A stretch of DNA of 64,000 nt from Micromonospora echinospora (lineage in GTDB: Bacteria; Actinomycetota; Actinomycetes; Mycobacteriales; Micromonosporaceae): the NCBI RefSeq assembly GCF_900091495.1, contig NZ_LT607413.1, forward strand, positions 3,472,001 to 3,536,000, written 5' to 3'. Under the pieces are notes generated by a model. That model searched no databases and had not been told where the DNA came from. It saw nothing but the letters and a program-made list of their open reading frames with translations. A program made the translations under genes and the position numbers. Shown piece after piece: positions 49,677 to 59,854 of the stretch. The stretch's first letter is position 1, and each line of letters begins with the position of its first letter.

Positions 49677-50765
49677 ATGAGCAGTGAGCGCCTGGCGACC
49701 CTTCTCGACGAGTACGCCGAACTGGAGAAGCGGCTGGCCGACCCGGCCATCCACGCCGACCAGGGCACGGCGCGTCGGGTCGGGCGGCGTTACGCCGAAC
49801 TGGTGCCGCTGCACAAGGCGGCCGGCGAGCTGGAGCAGGCCCGTTCCGACCTCGCCGCCGCGCGGGAGCTGGCCGCCGAGGACCCGTCCTTCGCGGCCGA
49901 GGCGGAGGCCATCGCGGCGACCCTGCCGGAGCTGGAGGAGCGCCTGGCGGAGCTGCTGATCCCGCGCGACCCGCACGACGCCAAGGACGTCATCGTCGAG
50001 ATCAAGGCCGGCGAGGGCGGCGAGGAGTCCGCCCTGTTCGCCGGTGACCTGCTGCGGATGTACACCCGGTACGCCGAGCGGCACGGCTGGCTCACCGAGG
50101 TGCTGGACGCGCAGGATTCCGACCTGGGCGGGGTCAAGGACGTCTCGCTGGCGATCAAGACCAAGGGCGTCCCGGAGGGCGGCAACGGGGTCTGGTCCCG
50201 GCTCAAGTGGGAGGGCGGCGTGCACCGGGTGCAGCGTGTCCCGGTCACCGAGTCGCAGGGCCGCATCCACACCAGCGCCGCCGGCGTCCTGGTGCTGCCC
50301 GAGGCCGAGGAGGTCGACGTCACGATCGACCCGAACGAGCTGCGCATCGACGTCTTCCGCTCGTCCGGCCCGGGTGGCCAGTCGGTCAACACGACCGACT
50401 CGGCGGTCCGGATCACCCACGTGCCGACCGGGATCGTGGTCTCCTGCCAGAACGAGAAGTCGCAGTTGCAGAACCGGGAGCAGGCGATGCGGATCCTGCG
50501 GGCCCGGCTGCTCGCCGCCGCCCAGGAGCAGGCCGACGCCGCCGCCTCGGACGCCCGCAAGGCGCAGGTGCGCACCGTCGACCGGTCCGAGCGGATCCGC
50601 ACGTACAACTTCCCGCAGAACCGGATCACCGACCACCGGATCGGCTACACCGCGTACAACCTGGACCTGGCCCTCGCCGGTGAGCTGGACGGCGTGCTCG
50701 ACGCCCTCGCCGAGGCCGACCGGGCCGCCCGACTGGCCGGGGAACCGGAACTCGGTCGTCGCTGA
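49677..50765 (+). CDS. prfA: Peptide chain release factor 1
   Basis: 362 residues. Recognises UAA and UAG and triggers release of the finished protein. The catalytic GGQ motif is in [20 protein letters not shown] (about residues 226-245). The N-terminal helical domain and the codon-recognition region ([19 protein letters not shown]) are present. The GGQ glutamine is the target of PrmC, encoded 1.9 kb downstream. ATG start with agggag about 9 nt upstream. Confidence 0.96.
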   Translation: MSSERLATLLDEYAELEKRLADPAIHADQGTARRVGRRYAELVPLHKAAGELEQARSDLAAARELAAEDPSFAAEAEAIAATLPELEERLAELLIPRDPHDAKDVIVEIKAGEGGEESALFAGDLLRMYTRYAERHGWLTEVLDAQDSDLGGVKDVSLAIKTKGVPEGGNGVWSRLKWEGGVHRVQRVPVTESQGRIHTSAAGVLVLPEAEEVDVTIDPNELRIDVFRSSGPGGQSVNTTDSAVRITHVPTGIVVSCQNEKSQLQNREQAMRILRARLLAAAQEQADAAASDARKAQVRTVDRSERIRTYNFPQNRITDHRIGYTAYNLDLALAGELDGVLDALAEADRAARLAGEPELGRR

Positions 50766-50790
50766 GCGGGCGCGGCGAGCTGCCCGCCCG

Positions 50791-50850
50791 GGTGGTAGCA
50801 AGGGTCCCCTGTTACCGCTTTCTGCCGAGGAGGGGACCCCTGCAACCACC
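50791..50850 (+). terminator. Palindromic REP-like terminator, copy 2
   Basis: A 20-bp stem with two mismatches (50791-50810 with 50831-50850) lies between the convergent prfA and GGDEF genes. It shares CCCCTGTTACCGCTTT with copy 1 at 46355-46400. Confidence 0.75.
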
Positions 50851-50915
50851 CCAGCGTCAGCGCCGGCACCACGTCAGGCGGAGGGCGGCGCGTCAGGGCG
50901 GGGGCGGTGCGGGGG

Positions 50916-52466
50916 TCAGCCGGGGTGGGAGCGGGACTTGGCGCGCAGCATCTGCTGGTCGGCGGCGTCGAAGGCGGCGCGGATGGCGTCCCGGCCCAGT
51001 GGTGTGGCCGCGTTGACCTCGGCGAAGCCGATGGTCACCCGGACCGGGGTGCCGGGGACCACGGACTCCCAGTCCTCGGTCCGGATCGCCGCGTCGATCC
51101 GGCGGGAGACCTCGGCGGCCTCCTCGATCCCGGTGCCGGCGAGCACCACCACGAACTCGTCCCCACCGTAGCGGGCCACGAAGTCGCCGCGCCGCATCAC
51201 CCGGTTGATCACGCCCGCCACCCGTTGCAGCACCAGGTCGCCGGAGTGGTGGCCGTGCCGGGTGTTGACCGCCTTGAAGCCGTCCAGGTCGCAGACCCCG
51301 ATGACCAGACGTTCGCCCCGGTTGACCATGCCGGCGATGTGCCGTTCCAGCCGACGGCGGTTGGGCAGCCCGGTCAGCGGGTCGGTCAGCGCCTCGCCCT
51401 CGAACCGGGCGGCCTCCCGCCGCATCTCCTCGTGGTCGATCCGGGCCGCGATGCCGTCGATGTAGACGTCCCGCAGCCGGTCGTTGCGCTGCGCGGCGAG
51501 GCGGAACGCCGTCCGGTCGGCCCGGTGCGCGCCGGCGTGGTCCCCGGCCGTGGCCAGCGCGATGCTGCGCAGCCGGGCCGATTCGGCCGCACCGAGGGTC
51601 TCGGTGGAGACCGAGGCGGTGTCCAGCCGGGCGACCGCCTCGGTCAGCCGGCCGTCGGCGATGGCCAGGCAGACCTGCCCGAGCTGTCGGAAGTCGCGGG
51701 CGCGGGCGCTGTCGCCACCGAACCCGAGCAGCCGGACCGGGTTGTTCTCGGGGTCGGTCTCCACCCGGTCGCCGAGGGCGGCCCGGCGGGCGACGGTGTA
51801 GCCGTACGCGGCGAGGCTGCTCGGGCGGAGCCGTCCGGCCCGCCCGGTACGCCGGAAGCGGTCCAGGTCGGCGGCGATGTCCCGGAGCACCCGCAGACAG
51901 CCGTCGCTGTCGCCGTTGTGGTCCAGGGCGACCGCGTTGCGCAGCCGGATGCCGGGTGCGGCGAACGTCTCCTCGGGGATGCCGGCGGCCAGCCCGAGCT
52001 GCCGCGCCTTCTCGATGGCGGTCAGCGCGTACCCGTGGAAGCTGAGGTAGGAGTACGTCATGGCCAGGTCGTGCCAGCCCCACGCGGTGTCCCGGTCGGG
52101 GTCGTCCACCGCGTCGAACATCCGGGCGGCCCGGACCAGGTGGGTGACGCACCGGTCGAGGGCGCCCTGGTGGTGCGCGGCCAGCGCGGCCAGCGCGTGC
52201 AGGTGCCCGTGCAGGTACGGCTCGGGAAGGTCCCGGACGGCGGTGGACGCCTCCTCGATGGCCCGGGTGAACTCGGCCGTCCGACCGAGGTTGATCAGCG
52301 CGGAGAGGCGCTGGACGCGGGCGTCGGCGCGGGCGAACGGGTCGGTGGTGGTGCGGATCACCTGGTCGAGGAGGACACACGCCTCGGCGGACCGGCTCGC
52401 CTCCTGCAGGTCGCGCGCCTTCGTGAGAGCGTCAACCTGGTCGGTGACCCGGTCGAGCCAACCCAC
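50916..52466 (-). CDS. Cytosolic GGDEF-domain diguanylate cyclase with TPR-like sensor region
   Basis: 516 residues from the GTG at 52466, chosen for gggagg 7 nt upstream; the frame continues to 52586 without a ribosome site. Residues 1-345 are helical repeats of TPR type (for example [19 protein letters not shown] and [19 protein letters not shown]). Residues about 350-510 form the GGDEF domain. The active-site [10 protein letters not shown] is intact, and RRGD five residues upstream matches the RxxD inhibitory I-site. There is no transmembrane segment. It should make cyclic di-GMP, which controls development in related actinomycetes; the signal sensed is unknown. It interrupts the usual prfA-prmC adjacency. 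Confidence 0.85.
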   Translation of the reverse strand: MGWLDRVTDQVDALTKARDLQEASRSAEACVLLDQVIRTTTDPFARADARVQRLSALINLGRTAEFTRAIEEASTAVRDLPEPYLHGHLHALAALAAHHQGALDRCVTHLVRAARMFDAVDDPDRDTAWGWHDLAMTYSYLSFHGYALTAIEKARQLGLAAGIPEETFAAPGIRLRNAVALDHNGDSDGCLRVLRDIAADLDRFRRTGRAGRLRPSSLAAYGYTVARRAALGDRVETDPENNPVRLLGFGGDSARARDFRQLGQVCLAIADGRLTEAVARLDTASVSTETLGAAESARLRSIALATAGDHAGAHRADRTAFRLAAQRNDRLRDVYIDGIAARIDHEEMRREAARFEGEALTDPLTGLPNRRRLERHIAGMVNRGERLVIGVCDLDGFKAVNTRHGHHSGDLVLQRVAGVINRVMRRGDFVARYGGDEFVVVLAGTGIEEAAEVSRRIDAAIRTEDWESVVPGTPVRVTIGFAEVNAATPLGRDAIRAAFDAADQQMLRAKSRSHPG

Positions 52467-52612
52467 CCGCAGCCTCCCGTCCGCGCCGGCTCCGGCGCCG
52501 CACCGTGGTCGCCGGTGACACCCTCGGCGAGCCGCGCCCGACAGCCGGCCGACGCCACCGGGGCGTGCCGGAGAAGGACGCGTCACAGTTCGGGGTGACG
52601 TGCGCGACGCTT

Positions 52613-52618
52613 CATGAT
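52613..52618 (+). promoter_or_regulatory. Candidate -10 element of a leaderless prmC transcript
   Basis: CATGAT is followed by exactly six bases and the prmC GTG, the spacing seen at argS and thrB. The first base is off-consensus (C for T), so support is weaker. Confidence 0.35.
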
Positions 52619-52624
52619 TATGTC

Positions 52625-53563
52625 GTGACTGCCACGCCGCAACAGCCGTCCGAAGGGACGAACAACCGACACCCGTGCCCGCCGGTGCTCGCCCGGGTGA
52701 CCCGGACCCTCGCCGGGGCGGGTGTCGACGCCCCCCGGGTCGAGGCGGAACTGCTCGCCGCCCACGTGCTCGGCGTGCCCCGGGGACGGCTGCTGCTGGT
52801 CGACGGCCTCACCGACGACCAGCTCGACCAACTGGCCGGTCTGGTGACGCGTCGGGCGGCCCGGGAGCCGTTGCAGCACCTGACCGGGACCGCCGGGTTC
52901 CGGCATCTGGAGCTCGCGGTCGGCCCGGGTGTCTTCGTACCCCGGCCGGAGACCGAACTGCTCGCCGGATGGGGGATCGACCGGGCCCGCCGGAGCGTCG
53001 AGCCGCTGGTGGTGGACCTGTGCAGCGGCTCCGGGGCGGTCGCGCTCGCGGTCGCCCAGGAGGTGCCGACGGCCCGGGTGGTGGCGGTCGAGCGGTCGGC
53101 GGCGGCCCTGGTTTGGCTGCGGCGCAACGCGACGGACCGGGCCGCCGCCGGGGACCGGCCGATCGAGGTGGTCGAGGCGGACGTCACCGCTCCCGGGCTG
53201 CTCGACGAGTTGGCCGGCCGGGTCGACGTGCTGCTCTGCAACCCGCCGTACGTGCCGGCCGGGACCGCCGTACCGCCGGAGGTGGCCGACGACCCGGCGG
53301 AGGCGGTCTTCGGCGGGGCGGACGGTCTGGCCGTGGTCCGGCCGGTGGTCGCGCGGGCGGCCCGGCTGCTGCGTCCGGGCGGCGCGCTGGCGGTCGAGCA
53401 CGACGACACGCACGGCCGCGCGGTGCCCGACCTGATCACCGCCGACGGCCGGTTCGAGGCGGTCACCGGCCATGCCGACCTCGCCGGTCGCCCCCGCTTC
53501 ACCACCGCGCTGCGCCGCCGCGACGACGCGTCGGGCCCGGCGTGGCAGACTGGCTCCTCGTGA
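52625..53563 (+). CDS. prmC: Release factor glutamine methyltransferase
   Basis: 312 residues. Methylates the GGQ glutamine of release factors. The N-terminal helical domain (PRVEAELLAAHVLGVPRGRLL) and the SAM-binding domain (VVDLCSGSGAVALAVA) are present, and the catalytic NPPY motif is in LLCNPPYVPAGT (about residue 207). In E. coli PrmC the residue after NPPY is isoleucine; here it is valine. GTG at 52625 is preferred because the -10-like hexamer is close and longer forms lack a ribosome site. Its stop overlaps the next start (TGATG). Confidence 0.93.
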   Translation: MTATPQQPSEGTNNRHPCPPVLARVTRTLAGAGVDAPRVEAELLAAHVLGVPRGRLLLVDGLTDDQLDQLAGLVTRRAAREPLQHLTGTAGFRHLELAVGPGVFVPRPETELLAGWGIDRARRSVEPLVVDLCSGSGAVALAVAQEVPTARVVAVERSAAALVWLRRNATDRAAAGDRPIEVVEADVTAPGLLDELAGRVDVLLCNPPYVPAGTAVPPEVADDPAEAVFGGADGLAVVRPVVARAARLLRPGGALAVEHDDTHGRAVPDLITADGRFEAVTGHADLAGRPRFTTALRRRDDASGPAWQTGSS

Positions 53564-54204
53564 TGCTCTACGACTGCCGGTCGCTGGCCGATCGGGACCG
53601 CGGCATCGCCGCGGCGATCGAGGCCGTCAAGAATGGCGAACTGGTCGTCCTGCCGACCGACACGGTGTACGGGATCGGCGCGGACGCCTTCACCCCGTTC
53701 GCGGTGAAGGCGCTGCTGGACGCGAAGGGTCAGGGTCGGGCGGCGCCGCCGGTGCTGATCGGTTCCCGGCACACCCTGGACGGGCTGGTGTTCACCCTGC
53801 CCCGGGCGGCCCGCGACCTGGTCGAGGCGTTCTGGCCGGGGGCGCTGACGATCGTCGTGGAGCACTCGCCCAGCCTCCAGTGGGACCTGGGCGAGACCAA
53901 CGGGGCGGTGGCCGTGCGGATGCCGCTGCACCCGGTGGCGCTGGAGGTGCTGCGGGAGACCGGCCCGATGGCGGTCTCCTCGGCGAACAAGACCGGCCAG
54001 CCGGCGGCGCTCACCGCCGAGCAGGCGCGGGACCAGCTCGGGTACGCGGTCCGCTCCTACCTGGAGGCCGGGCCCTGTCCGGACCCGGTGCCCAGCACGA
54101 TCGTGGACCTCACCGGCGAGGTGCCGCAGCTGCTGCGCGAGGGGGCCATCTCGTTGACCGAGCTGCGCGACGTGGTGCCCGACATCGAGAGCCGGGTGGC
54201 GTAG
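53563..54204 (+). CDS. Sua5/YrdC family L-threonylcarbamoyladenylate synthase
   Basis: 213 residues, the short form without the extra Sua5 domain. Makes threonylcarbamoyl-AMP for the t6A modification of ANN-decoding tRNAs. Family motifs are LVVLPTDTVYGIGADAF near residues 28-44, then FWPGALTIVV and SSANKTGQPA. The ATG overlaps the prmC stop by one base (TGATG), and the stop abuts the next GTG, so the three genes are translationally linked. Confidence 0.94.
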   Translation: MLYDCRSLADRDRGIAAAIEAVKNGELVVLPTDTVYGIGADAFTPFAVKALLDAKGQGRAAPPVLIGSRHTLDGLVFTLPRAARDLVEAFWPGALTIVVEHSPSLQWDLGETNGAVAVRMPLHPVALEVLRETGPMAVSSANKTGQPAALTAEQARDQLGYAVRSYLEAGPCPDPVPSTIVDLTGEVPQLLREGAISLTELRDVVPDIESRVA

Positions 54205-54816
54205 GTGCCGCCCTTCACCGTCCTGCACGTCTGCATGGGGAACATCTGCCGGTCGCCGATGGCCGAACGCCTGCTGGTGCTGGCCGTCCGGGCGCGGCTC
54301 ATCCGGCGCGCGCTCGACCCGGCACGCGCCGAGGAACTGCTCTTCAGCCACAGCGCCGGCACCGGCGGCTGGCACGTCGGGTCGGAGATGAACCCGCCGG
54401 CGGCCCGCCAGGTCGCCGCCCGGGGCGGGGACAGCGTCGGGTTCGCCGCCCGCCGGCTGCGGTCCGACCAGATCGACGCCGCCGACCTGGTGCTCACCGC
54501 CACCGCCGACCAGCAGGAGTACGTGGTGGCGCTGCGCCCGGACGCCGCCGCGCGGACCTTCGTGCTGGGCGAGTTCGGCCGGCTGCTCGGTGCGGTGGAC
54601 GGCGCCGCCCTGCCTCCGGCCGAAGCGTCCCCGGAGGCCGTCTACGCCCGGGGGACGGCCCTGGTCGCGGCGGCCCACGCCGCGCGTGCGGGCGCCTCCG
54701 CGCTGCCCGGTGACGACCTGGACGATCCGTGGGGCCGGGGTGACCAGTGCTTCAGCCGGGTGGCCGACGAGATCGAGGAGACGGTGCAGCCGCTCGCGGC
54801 GGTCCTGCTGCCCTGA
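54205..54816 (+). CDS. Low-molecular-weight protein-tyrosine phosphatase family protein
   Basis: 203 residues. The phosphate-binding loop VCMGNICRSPMAE matches C(x)5R(S/T), with catalytic Cys10 and Arg16. A DDPWG motif near residue 173 supplies the usual general-acid Asp. It is longer than the typical 150-160 residues, with an inserted helical segment around 25-45. GTG start directly follows the stop of the Sua5 gene with no gap. The gene order prmC-sua5-ptp is common in actinobacteria. Substrate unknown; arsenate reductases share this fold. Confidence 0.9.
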   Translation: MPPFTVLHVCMGNICRSPMAERLLVLAVRARLIRRALDPARAEELLFSHSAGTGGWHVGSEMNPPAARQVAARGGDSVGFAARRLRSDQIDAADLVLTATADQQEYVVALRPDAAARTFVLGEFGRLLGAVDGAALPPAEASPEAVYARGTALVAAAHAARAGASALPGDDLDDPWGRGDQCFSRVADEIEETVQPLAAVLLP

Positions 54817-54948
54817 TCTGACGCGTACTCTGCTGTGGTTTGCGGCTTTCTGCGAAATATCTGCTGATTTACCGAAAGGCCGGCTCCGGCCGGTCGGTCC
54901 GGGCCATTCTGAACGGGTCCCAGCCCAGCCTCTGCTCCGGGAGAGCTG

Positions 54949-57060
54949 ATGACCCAGGCCCGTCTGCACAAGCTGCTGACCGTCGTGATCGCCGGCACGC
55001 TGGCCGGGCTGGTGCTCGCCACGGCGGCCCTGCCCCTCGCGCTTGTGCTGGGGCTCGGCTTCTCCACGCTCGCCGCCCCGTACTCGACGCTGCCCGAGCA
55101 CCTGGTGACGCCCCCCACCGCGCAGCGGTCCACGCTCTACGCCGCCGACGGCACCACCCTGATCACCTCCTTCTACGAGGAGAACCGGGCCGACGTGCCG
55201 TTGACCGAGGTGGCCCCGGTGATGCGGAAGGCGATCGTCGCCGCCGAGGACTCCCGCTTCTACGACCACAGCGGCGTCGACCTGCGGGGCGTCGCCCGGG
55301 CGTTCACCGCCAACCAGGGTGGGCCGGTCCGGCAGGGCGCCTCGACGTTGACCATGCAGTACGTCCGGAACGTGCTGAGCAGCGACCCGACCCTGAGCGA
55401 GGCGCAGCGGAAGGCCGCCACCGAGATCAGCACCGCCCGCAAGATCCAGGAGATCCGGTACGCCCTGGCGCTCGAACGCCAGCTCGACAAGGACGAGATC
55501 CTCGGTCGCTACCTCAACATCGTCTACTTCGGCGCCGGGGCGTACGGCGTCGCGGCGGCCAGCCGGCGCTACTTCTCCAAGTCCCCGGCCGACCTCACCC
55601 TGGCCGAGGCGGCGCTGCTCGCCGGGCTGGTCCAGTCACCGCACACCGACGATCCGATCCACGGCGACGCCGACGCGGCGCTGAGCCGGCGGGGCTACGT
55701 GCTGGACCGGCTGGTGGAGACCGGCGCGGTCACGTCCGCCGAGGCCGACCGGGCCCGTGCGGAGGCCCTCGCCCTGAAGCCGAGCGTGGAACCCGACGAC
55801 TGCGCGGCGGTGCCGAAGGACCGCAACGACTGGGCGTTCTTCTGCGACTACTTCACGGACTGGTGGAACGCGCAGCCGGCGTTCGGCACGTCGCCGGACG
55901 AGCGGCAGCGGACGTTGCGCCGGGGCGGCTTCCGGATCGTCAGCTCCCTCGACCCGACCGTGCAGCGTGAGACGCAGGATCGGGTGCTGGAGGTGTACGA
56001 CGAGAACAGCCCCCACGCGCTGCCCACCGCCGTGGTGCAACCGGGCACCGGACGGGTCCTCGCCATGGCGGTCAACCGCAGGTACGGTCTCGGCCCCAAC
56101 CCGGCCGGCCAGGAGAACCGCCCGTACACCGTCAACCAGCTCGTCGCCGGGGGAGACGACATCGTCGGCTACCAGGCCGGCTCGACCTTCAAGATCTTCG
56201 CCCTGCTGGCCGCGTTGGAAGCCGGGGCGCCCCTGGACACCCGCTACGACGCGCCGACCCGGATCGTCAGCCAGTGGCCGGCCTCGGGGCCGGCGAGCTG
56301 CGAAGGGCAGTGGTGCCCGGCGAACGCCAACCCGGCGTGGATGGATGGCGAGCGCACCATGTGGACCGCGTTCGGGCGGTCGGTGAACACGTACTTCGTC
56401 TGGCTGGCCGAGCGGGTCGGCGCGGACCGGGTGGTGGAGATGGCCGAGCGGCTCGGCATCGTGCTGCGGGCCGAGGACGACGCCAACCTGGCCCGGTACG
56501 GTGCCCGGAACTGGGGTCCGTTCGTGCTGGGCGTCGCGTCCACCACCCCGCTCGACCTGGCCACCGCCTACGCCACGGTGGCCGCCGAGGGGGTCCGCTG
56601 CACGCCGCTGCCGGTGAACACGATCGTCGACCACGCTGGCCGGCCCCTCGACGTCGCCCGGCCGGACTGCCGCCGGGTGCTGGACGTCGACGTGGCCCGC
56701 GCGGCGGCCGACGCGGCCCGCTGCCCGGTCGGTGACCAGTCGGCGTTCGGGCGCTGCGACGGCGCCACCGCCGACGGCCTGCGCGAGCGGCTGGGGCGGC
56801 CGGTGATCGGCAAGACCGGCAGCTCCGAGGGGTACGGCACGGAGACGGTGGTGGCCGCCACCCCGCAGCTCGTGGTCGCCACGATGGCCACCAACCCGGA
56901 CGACCCCCGTGACCCGGCCGGCGAGGCGGTGCAGGCCAGGATGGTCGACCAGGTCGCCGACATCATGACCGCCGCCCTGCGGGACCAACCGGTCCGCGAC
57001 TTCGCCCCACCGACCGAGGCGATCGCCCGGTGGGGCAACGCCGCACGCGCGGGGAACTAG
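54949..57060 (+). CDS. Class A penicillin-binding protein (glycosyltransferase + transpeptidase)
   Basis: 703 residues. A short cytosolic tail and one membrane anchor (about 8-40) precede the GT51 glycosyltransferase domain (AAEDSRFYDHSGVD near 100, QGASTLTMQYVRN, AALLAGLVQSP). The transpeptidase domain has all three motifs: STFK (about 411), SVN (about 477) and KTGS (about 621). It polymerises and cross-links peptidoglycan outside the membrane. There is no PASTA domain. ATG start with gggagag upstream. The 132-nt upstream gap contains an A+T-richer stretch (54835-54880) likely to hold the promoter. Its stop overlaps the stop of the minus-strand neighbour. Confidence 0.95.
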   Translation: MTQARLHKLLTVVIAGTLAGLVLATAALPLALVLGLGFSTLAAPYSTLPEHLVTPPTAQRSTLYAADGTTLITSFYEENRADVPLTEVAPVMRKAIVAAEDSRFYDHSGVDLRGVARAFTANQGGPVRQGASTLTMQYVRNVLSSDPTLSEAQRKAATEISTARKIQEIRYALALERQLDKDEILGRYLNIVYFGAGAYGVAAASRRYFSKSPADLTLAEAALLAGLVQSPHTDDPIHGDADAALSRRGYVLDRLVETGAVTSAEADRARAEALALKPSVEPDDCAAVPKDRNDWAFFCDYFTDWWNAQPAFGTSPDERQRTLRRGGFRIVSSLDPTVQRETQDRVLEVYDENSPHALPTAVVQPGTGRVLAMAVNRRYGLGPNPAGQENRPYTVNQLVAGGDDIVGYQAGSTFKIFALLAALEAGAPLDTRYDAPTRIVSQWPASGPASCEGQWCPANANPAWMDGERTMWTAFGRSVNTYFVWLAERVGADRVVEMAERLGIVLRAEDDANLARYGARNWGPFVLGVASTTPLDLATAYATVAAEGVRCTPLPVNTIVDHAGRPLDVARPDCRRVLDVDVARAAADAARCPVGDQSAFGRCDGATADGLRERLGRPVIGKTGSSEGYGTETVVAATPQLVVATMATNPDDPRDPAGEAVQARMVDQVADIMTAALRDQPVRDFAPPTEAIARWGNAARAGN

Positions 57061-58532
57061 CAGCGCCCGGCGCGGGCGACCTGCTCGGCGCCCCGGGCGA
57101 TGTTGCGGGCCATGCCGCCGAAGACCACGGCGTGGAACGGGGCGACCGCCGCCCAGTAGGCGTGCCCGGCCAGTCCGCGCGGAAGGAACACGGCGCGTTG
57201 GACGTACCGGCTGCCGCCGTCGTCGGTCGGTTCGACGCGCATCTCCAGCCAGGCCCGGCCGGGCAGGCGCATCTCCGCCCGCAGCCGCAGCAGTTCACCC
57301 CGGACGATCTCCTCGACCCGCCAGAAGTCGAGCGCCTCGCCGACGTGGAGCCGATGCGGGTGACGCCGGCCCCGGCGCAGCCCCACCCCGCCGACCAGCC
57401 GGTCCAACCAGCCCCGCACCGACCAGGCGAGCGGGAAGGAGTACCACCCGTGGTCGCCGCCCACTCCCTCGACCACCCGCCAGAGCGCGTCCGGCGGCGC
57501 GGCGACCCGACGGGACCGCAGGTCCGTGTAGACCGACCCGCCGGACCACTGCGGGTCGCTGGGCAGCGGCTCGGCCGGCGCGTCCGGCCCGCTCGCGGTG
57601 GACCAGCGCGTCTCCACCTCGGCGTCGCGGACCCGGGCCAGGGCCAGCCGGACCGCGTCGTCGAAGCCGGTCAGCCCGCCGGGTGGGTCGGGGACGTAGC
57701 GCGCGATGTCGTGTTCGTGCGCCACCGCCTCGTGGACCAGGCTCTCCACCAGCGGCCGGGCGATCCGGTTCGGCACCGGGGTGACCAGGCCCACCCAGTG
57801 CGACGAGAGCGACGGGGTCAGCGGCCGGACGGGCAGGACGATCCGGCGGCGCAGCCCGGCCACGGCGGCGTACCGCTGCATCATCTCGGTGAAGGTGAGC
57901 ACGTCCGGCCCGCCGACGTCGAAGGCCCGGTCGACCTCCGGCGGCAGGTCGGCGGCGGCGACCAGGTAGCGCAGCACGTCCCGGACCGCGATCGGCTGGA
58001 TCCGGTTGCGCACCCAGCGCGGGGTGACCATGACCGGCAGCCGCTCGGTGAGGTGCCGCAACATCTCGAACGACGCCGAACCGGACCCGATGATCACCGC
58101 CGCCCGGAGCACCACGGTCGGCACGCCGCTGGCCAGCAGGATCCGTCCCACCTCGCTGCGGGAGCGCAGGTGGGGGGAGGGGCGGGCGTCCGCCGCCGGC
58201 TCCGGCCCGCCCAGGTACACGATCCGGCGTACGCCCGCCGCGCGGGCCGCCCGGGCGAAGTTGGTCGTCGCCTCCCGGTCGGCGGCCTCGAACCCGGCCT
58301 GCCCGAGCGAGTGCACCAGGTGGTAGGCGACGTCGACGTCCGCGAACGCGGCCGGCAGCGTCTCCGGTCTCCGCAGGTCGCCCTCGACCACCTCGACCCG
58401 CGCCGCCCACGGCACGTCCCGCAGTCGCCGGGCGGACCGGGCCAGGCAGCGCACGGTGTGACCCTGGGCGAGCAGCCGCGGCGCGAGCCGCCCGCCGACG
58501 TACCCGGTGGCACCGGTGACCAGGCATCTCAT
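57057..58532 (-). CDS. SDR (NAD-dependent epimerase-like) protein with C-terminal DUF2867
   Basis: 491 residues from the ATG at 58532. The N-terminal Rossmann domain starts with [21 protein letters not shown] (GxxGxxG) and includes [14 protein letters not shown] and [10 protein letters not shown]. Residues about 310-490 resemble DUF2867, a lipid- or polyketide-cyclase-like fold ([39 protein letters not shown]). The same two-domain layout occurs in uncharacterised actinobacterial oxidoreductases. The substrate is unknown. Divergent from glyA, with only 35 nt between starts. Confidence 0.85.
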   Translation of the reverse strand: MRCLVTGATGYVGGRLAPRLLAQGHTVRCLARSARRLRDVPWAARVEVVEGDLRRPETLPAAFADVDVAYHLVHSLGQAGFEAADREATTNFARAARAAGVRRIVYLGGPEPAADARPSPHLRSRSEVGRILLASGVPTVVLRAAVIIGSGSASFEMLRHLTERLPVMVTPRWVRNRIQPIAVRDVLRYLVAAADLPPEVDRAFDVGGPDVLTFTEMMQRYAAVAGLRRRIVLPVRPLTPSLSSHWVGLVTPVPNRIARPLVESLVHEAVAHEHDIARYVPDPPGGLTGFDDAVRLALARVRDAEVETRWSTASGPDAPAEPLPSDPQWSGGSVYTDLRSRRVAAPPDALWRVVEGVGGDHGWYSFPLAWSVRGWLDRLVGGVGLRRGRRHPHRLHVGEALDFWRVEEIVRGELLRLRAEMRLPGRAWLEMRVEPTDDGGSRYVQRAVFLPRGLAGHAYWAAVAPFHAVVFGGMARNIARGAEQVARAGRC

Positions 58533-58553
58533 GGGCTCCAGTCTGCGGCCCCA

Positions 58554-58559
58554 TAGACT
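58554..58559 (+). promoter_or_regulatory. -10 element of a probable leaderless glyA transcript
   Basis: TAGACT lies 8 nt before the GTG. The whole divergent gap to the SDR gene is 35 nt, leaving no room for a leader or riboswitch. Confidence 0.5.
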
Positions 58560-58567
58560 CTGGCGTT

Positions 58568-59854
58568 GTGGACAACGCGACGCCCACCTTCTGGGGGCCG
58601 GATTTCGACCAGCTCAGGGCCACCGACCCGGAGATCGCGTCGGTGGTGCTCGGCGAGCTGGACCGGCTGCGCGGCGGCCTCCAGCTGATCGCCAGTGAGA
58701 ACCTCACCTCGCCGGCGGTGCTCGCCGCGCTCGGCTCGACGCTGACCAACAAGTACGCCGAGGGCTACCCCGGCCGCCGCTACTACGGCGGCTGCGCCGA
58801 GGTGGACCGGGCCGAGGAGATCGGCATCGCCCGGGCACGGGAGCTGTTCGGCGCGGAGCACGCCAACCTCCAGCCGCACTCCGGGGCGAGCGCCAACCTG
58901 GCCGCGTACGCCGCCCTGGTCCAGCCGGGCGACACCGTGCTGGCGATGGACCTGCCGCACGGCGGTCACCTCACCCACGGCAGCCGGGTCAACTTCTCCG
59001 GCAAGTGGTTCGCCACGGTCGGCTACACCGTCCGGCCGGACACCGAGCTGATCGACTACGACGAGGTGCGGGAACTGGCCCTCGCCCACCGCCCGAAGAT
59101 GATCATCTGCGGCGCGACCGCGTACCCCCGCCTGATCGACTTCGCCCGCTTCCGGGAGATCGCCGACGAGGTCGGGGCGTACCTCATGGTGGACGCCGCC
59201 CACTTCATCGGCCTGGTCGCCGGGGAGGCCGTGCCCTCCCCGGTGCCATACGCCGACGTGGTCTGCGCGACCACGCACAAGGTGCTGCGCGGCCCCCGCG
59301 GCGGCATGATCCTCTGCCGGGAGTCGCTGGCCGCCCGGATCGACAAGGCGGTCTTCCCGTTCACCCAGGGCGGGCCGCTGATGCACGCCGTCGCGGCCAA
59401 GGCCGTCGCGCTGCGCGAGGCCGCCCAGCCGGAGTTCCGGGCATACGCCGAGCAGGTGGTCCGCAACGCGCGGGCGCTCGCCGACGGGCTGGCCGCCGAG
59501 GGGATGCGGCCGGTCTCCGGTGGCACCGACACCCATCTCGCCCTGGTCGACCTGCGCCCGGTCGGGGTGACCGGGGCCGAGGCGGAGGCCCGCTGCGACG
59601 CCGCCGGCATCACCCTGAACAAGAACGCCATCCCGTACGACCCGCAGAAGCCGACGGTCGCCTCCGGCATCCGGGTCGGCACGCCCAGCGTGACCACCCA
59701 GGGCATGCGCGAGCCGCAGATGCGGCAGATCGCCGCGCTGACCGCCCGTGCGGTACGAACCGACCCCGGCGGGCCCGACGGGACGGCCGAGCTGACCAGG
59801 ATCGCCGGCGAGGTCGCCGAGCTGGTCCGCGAGTTCCCGGCGTACCCCCGGTGA
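58568..59854 (+). CDS. glyA: Serine hydroxymethyltransferase
   Basis: 428 residues. Interconverts serine and glycine while charging tetrahydrofolate. The PLP lysine is Lys238 in [14 protein letters not shown]. Other motifs are [28 protein letters not shown] and [11 protein letters not shown]. The usual glycine-rich substrate loop is conserved. GTG start as above. It overlaps the following AtpI-like gene by four bases (GTGA). Confidence 0.96.
   Translation: MDNATPTFWGPDFDQLRATDPEIASVVLGELDRLRGGLQLIASENLTSPAVLAALGSTLTNKYAEGYPGRRYYGGCAEVDRAEEIGIARARELFGAEHANLQPHSGASANLAAYAALVQPGDTVLAMDLPHGGHLTHGSRVNFSGKWFATVGYTVRPDTELIDYDEVRELALAHRPKMIICGATAYPRLIDFARFREIADEVGAYLMVDAAHFIGLVAGEAVPSPVPYADVVCATTHKVLRGPRGGMILCRESLAARIDKAVFPFTQGGPLMHAVAAKAVALREAAQPEFRAYAEQVVRNARALADGLAAEGMRPVSGGTDTHLALVDLRPVGVTGAEAEARCDAAGITLNKNAIPYDPQKPTVASGIRVGTPSVTTQGMREPQMRQIAALTARAVRTDPGGPDGTAELTRIAGEVAELVREFPAYPR

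Noticed and set aside
48258..50849. 863-codon minus-strand frame making the Pnkp-like protein three times longer
   Set aside because: The extra part runs antisense to rpmE and prfA and is low-complexity; the kinase domain begins right at the GTG at 49154.
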